A stretch of 64,000 nt of DNA, taken from positions 8,549,001 through 8,613,000 of the forward strand of contig NC_017249.1 in assembly GCF_000284375.1 (NCBI RefSeq). The letters are read 5' to 3'. This document shows positions 63,363-64,000 of the stretch, piece by piece; positions within the stretch are counted from its first letter, which is position 1, and every line of letters starts with the position of its first letter. The notes below the pieces were generated by a model. That model was not told the DNA's origin and searched no databases. It worked only from the letters and a program-made list of their open reading frames with translations. Source of the DNA: Bradyrhizobium japonicum USDA 6. GTDB taxonomy: Bacteria > Pseudomonadota > Alphaproteobacteria > Rhizobiales > Xanthobacteraceae. A program made the position numbers and the translations under genes.

Positions 63363-64000
63363 TGACGAGGCCAATAAAAAAGAGGGCCGTGTTATACGCC
63401 CGCTATTCGAGCGACATGCAAAAGGCGACCTCGATTGACGGTCAGCTATTGCTCTGCCGGAAGATCGCGGCACGCAACGACCTAGATGTCATCGGTGCAT
63501 TTGTTGATGCCGCGAAGTCTGGCCTAACCGAAAATGCGAGGGACGGCTATCAGCAATTGCTCAATGGCGTGCGAAACCATGATTTTGATGTTGTGATCGT
63601 TGAGCATTTCGATCGCCTGTCGCGCGATCCCGCAACCATCCAGCGTCTCAAGCAAGTTTTCGAGTTCAATGGCGTTGAGCTGATGGATCAGAAAGGCGTT
63701 TACGCGACTGCCACCGACATCAGCATCGCAAGTCTCTACAACACGATTTATAAGCCGCAGCTCGCCGACAAGGTTCGGCGTGGCCATGATAATGCTGTCG
63801 CTAGTGGAAGAATTCCTGGCTCATACGCTTACGGTTACCGGCCAAGGCCGGGCGCGCCCGGTGAGCGCGTGATCGATGAGAACGAAGCGAAGATCGTGGT
63901 CCGCATCTTCACCGAATATGTATCGGGGCGTTCAACCCGAGATATTGCGGCCGATCTCACGCGCCAAGGCTTGCCCTCGCCTGGCGCCACCCGTCACAAG
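63359..64000 (+). CDS. Large serine recombinase (resolvase/integrase), N-terminal part; 3' end outside window
   Basis: The gene starts at ATG 63359 after AAAGGAGGAAGGGC, a strong ribosome site. The N-terminal resolvase domain has the catalytic serine in VLYARYSSDMQKATSIDGQL, and the motif block VVIVEHFDRLSRDPATIQRL. The next part is the recombinase (zinc ribbon / Recombinase) domain: KVRRGHDNAVASGRIPGSYA, YGYRPRPGAPGERVIDENEA, KIVVRIFTEYVSGRSTRDIA. The frame is open at 64000, with 214 codons visible. Large serine recombinases integrate or mobilise phages, ICEs and transposons, so an element may extend to the right. Confidence 0.92.
   Translation, partial: MMTRPIKKRAVLYARYSSDMQKATSIDGQLLLCRKIAARNDLDVIGAFVDAAKSGLTENARDGYQQLLNGVRNHDFDVVIVEHFDRLSRDPATIQRLKQVFEFNGVELMDQKGVYATATDISIASLYNTIYKPQLADKVRRGHDNAVASGRIPGSYAYGYRPRPGAPGERVIDENEAKIVVRIFTEYVSGRSTRDIAADLTRQGLPSPGATRHK

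Noticed and set aside
1..64000. CRISPR arrays, rRNA genes, complete tRNA genes
   Set aside because: None found: no regularly spaced repeats, and only the 3' tRNA-Met fragment at 42260-42307.

Overview
The window looks like chromosome of a Bradyrhizobium-type alphaproteobacterium. Supporting signs are an avidin-family gene very close to what I remember of bradavidin II, a rhizobial-type Ku gene, a DUF6894-like small protein, high GC at third codon positions, and IS5/IS427 and IS66 elements. Most of it is accessory DNA: two tyrosine-integrase relics, a 3' tRNA-Met fragment that looks like an attachment site, three insertion sequences, a serine recombinase running off the right end, and many truncated or frameshifted genes. 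Species assignment is inference; no search was run.

Layout. 1-1.4 kb: Ku (partial, minus strand) and a small conserved rhizobial protein. 2.1-3.4 kb: a frameshifted integrase. 3.9-8.4 kb: a probable three-gene envelope operon (periplasmic trypsin-like protease with ankyrin repeats, an exported protein, a two-TM protein) plus a further unknown gene. 8.6-11.5 kb: a truncated HAD phosphatase and a decayed IS66 element. 11.6-13.1 kb: an HTH/coiled-coil protein with an odd tail. 13.0-14.8 kb: a minus-strand pair, a polytopic membrane protein and an unknown protein. 14.96-35.4 kb: two giant genes, about 4,100 and 2,710 codons, head to tail and only 2 bp apart. 35.5-38.4 kb: an Amidase_6/NlpC-like protein, an exported cysteine-containing protein and an exported alpha/beta hydrolase. 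38.6-41.4 kb: a minus-strand fusion of an esterase, a membrane anchor and a large C-terminal region. 42.3-43.7 kb: the tRNA fragment, an integrase remnant and broken genes. 44-50.5 kb: small membrane and exported proteins, the avidin, a Crp/Fnr regulator, a cupredoxin, a membrane protein and a di-haem peroxidase. 50.9-53.8 kb: a HAMP-PAS-PAS-GGDEF-EAL protein split by one frameshift. 54-61 kb: a solitary Flp pilin, two IS5-type elements both flanked by CTAG, and gene-poor DNA with small ORFs. 61.2-64 kb: three small unknown genes and a large serine recombinase.

The most interesting part is the 13-41 kb locus. Two giant, beta-strand-rich proteins of no family I can name with confidence share a divergent control region with a membrane-protein pair. 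They are followed by an amidase-like enzyme and two alpha/beta hydrolases. The combination of giant extended proteins, a membrane partner and lipid or peptide hydrolases suggests an envelope-associated machine, but that function is inference. The upstream protease-ankyrin operon has a similar envelope character and may belong to the same island.
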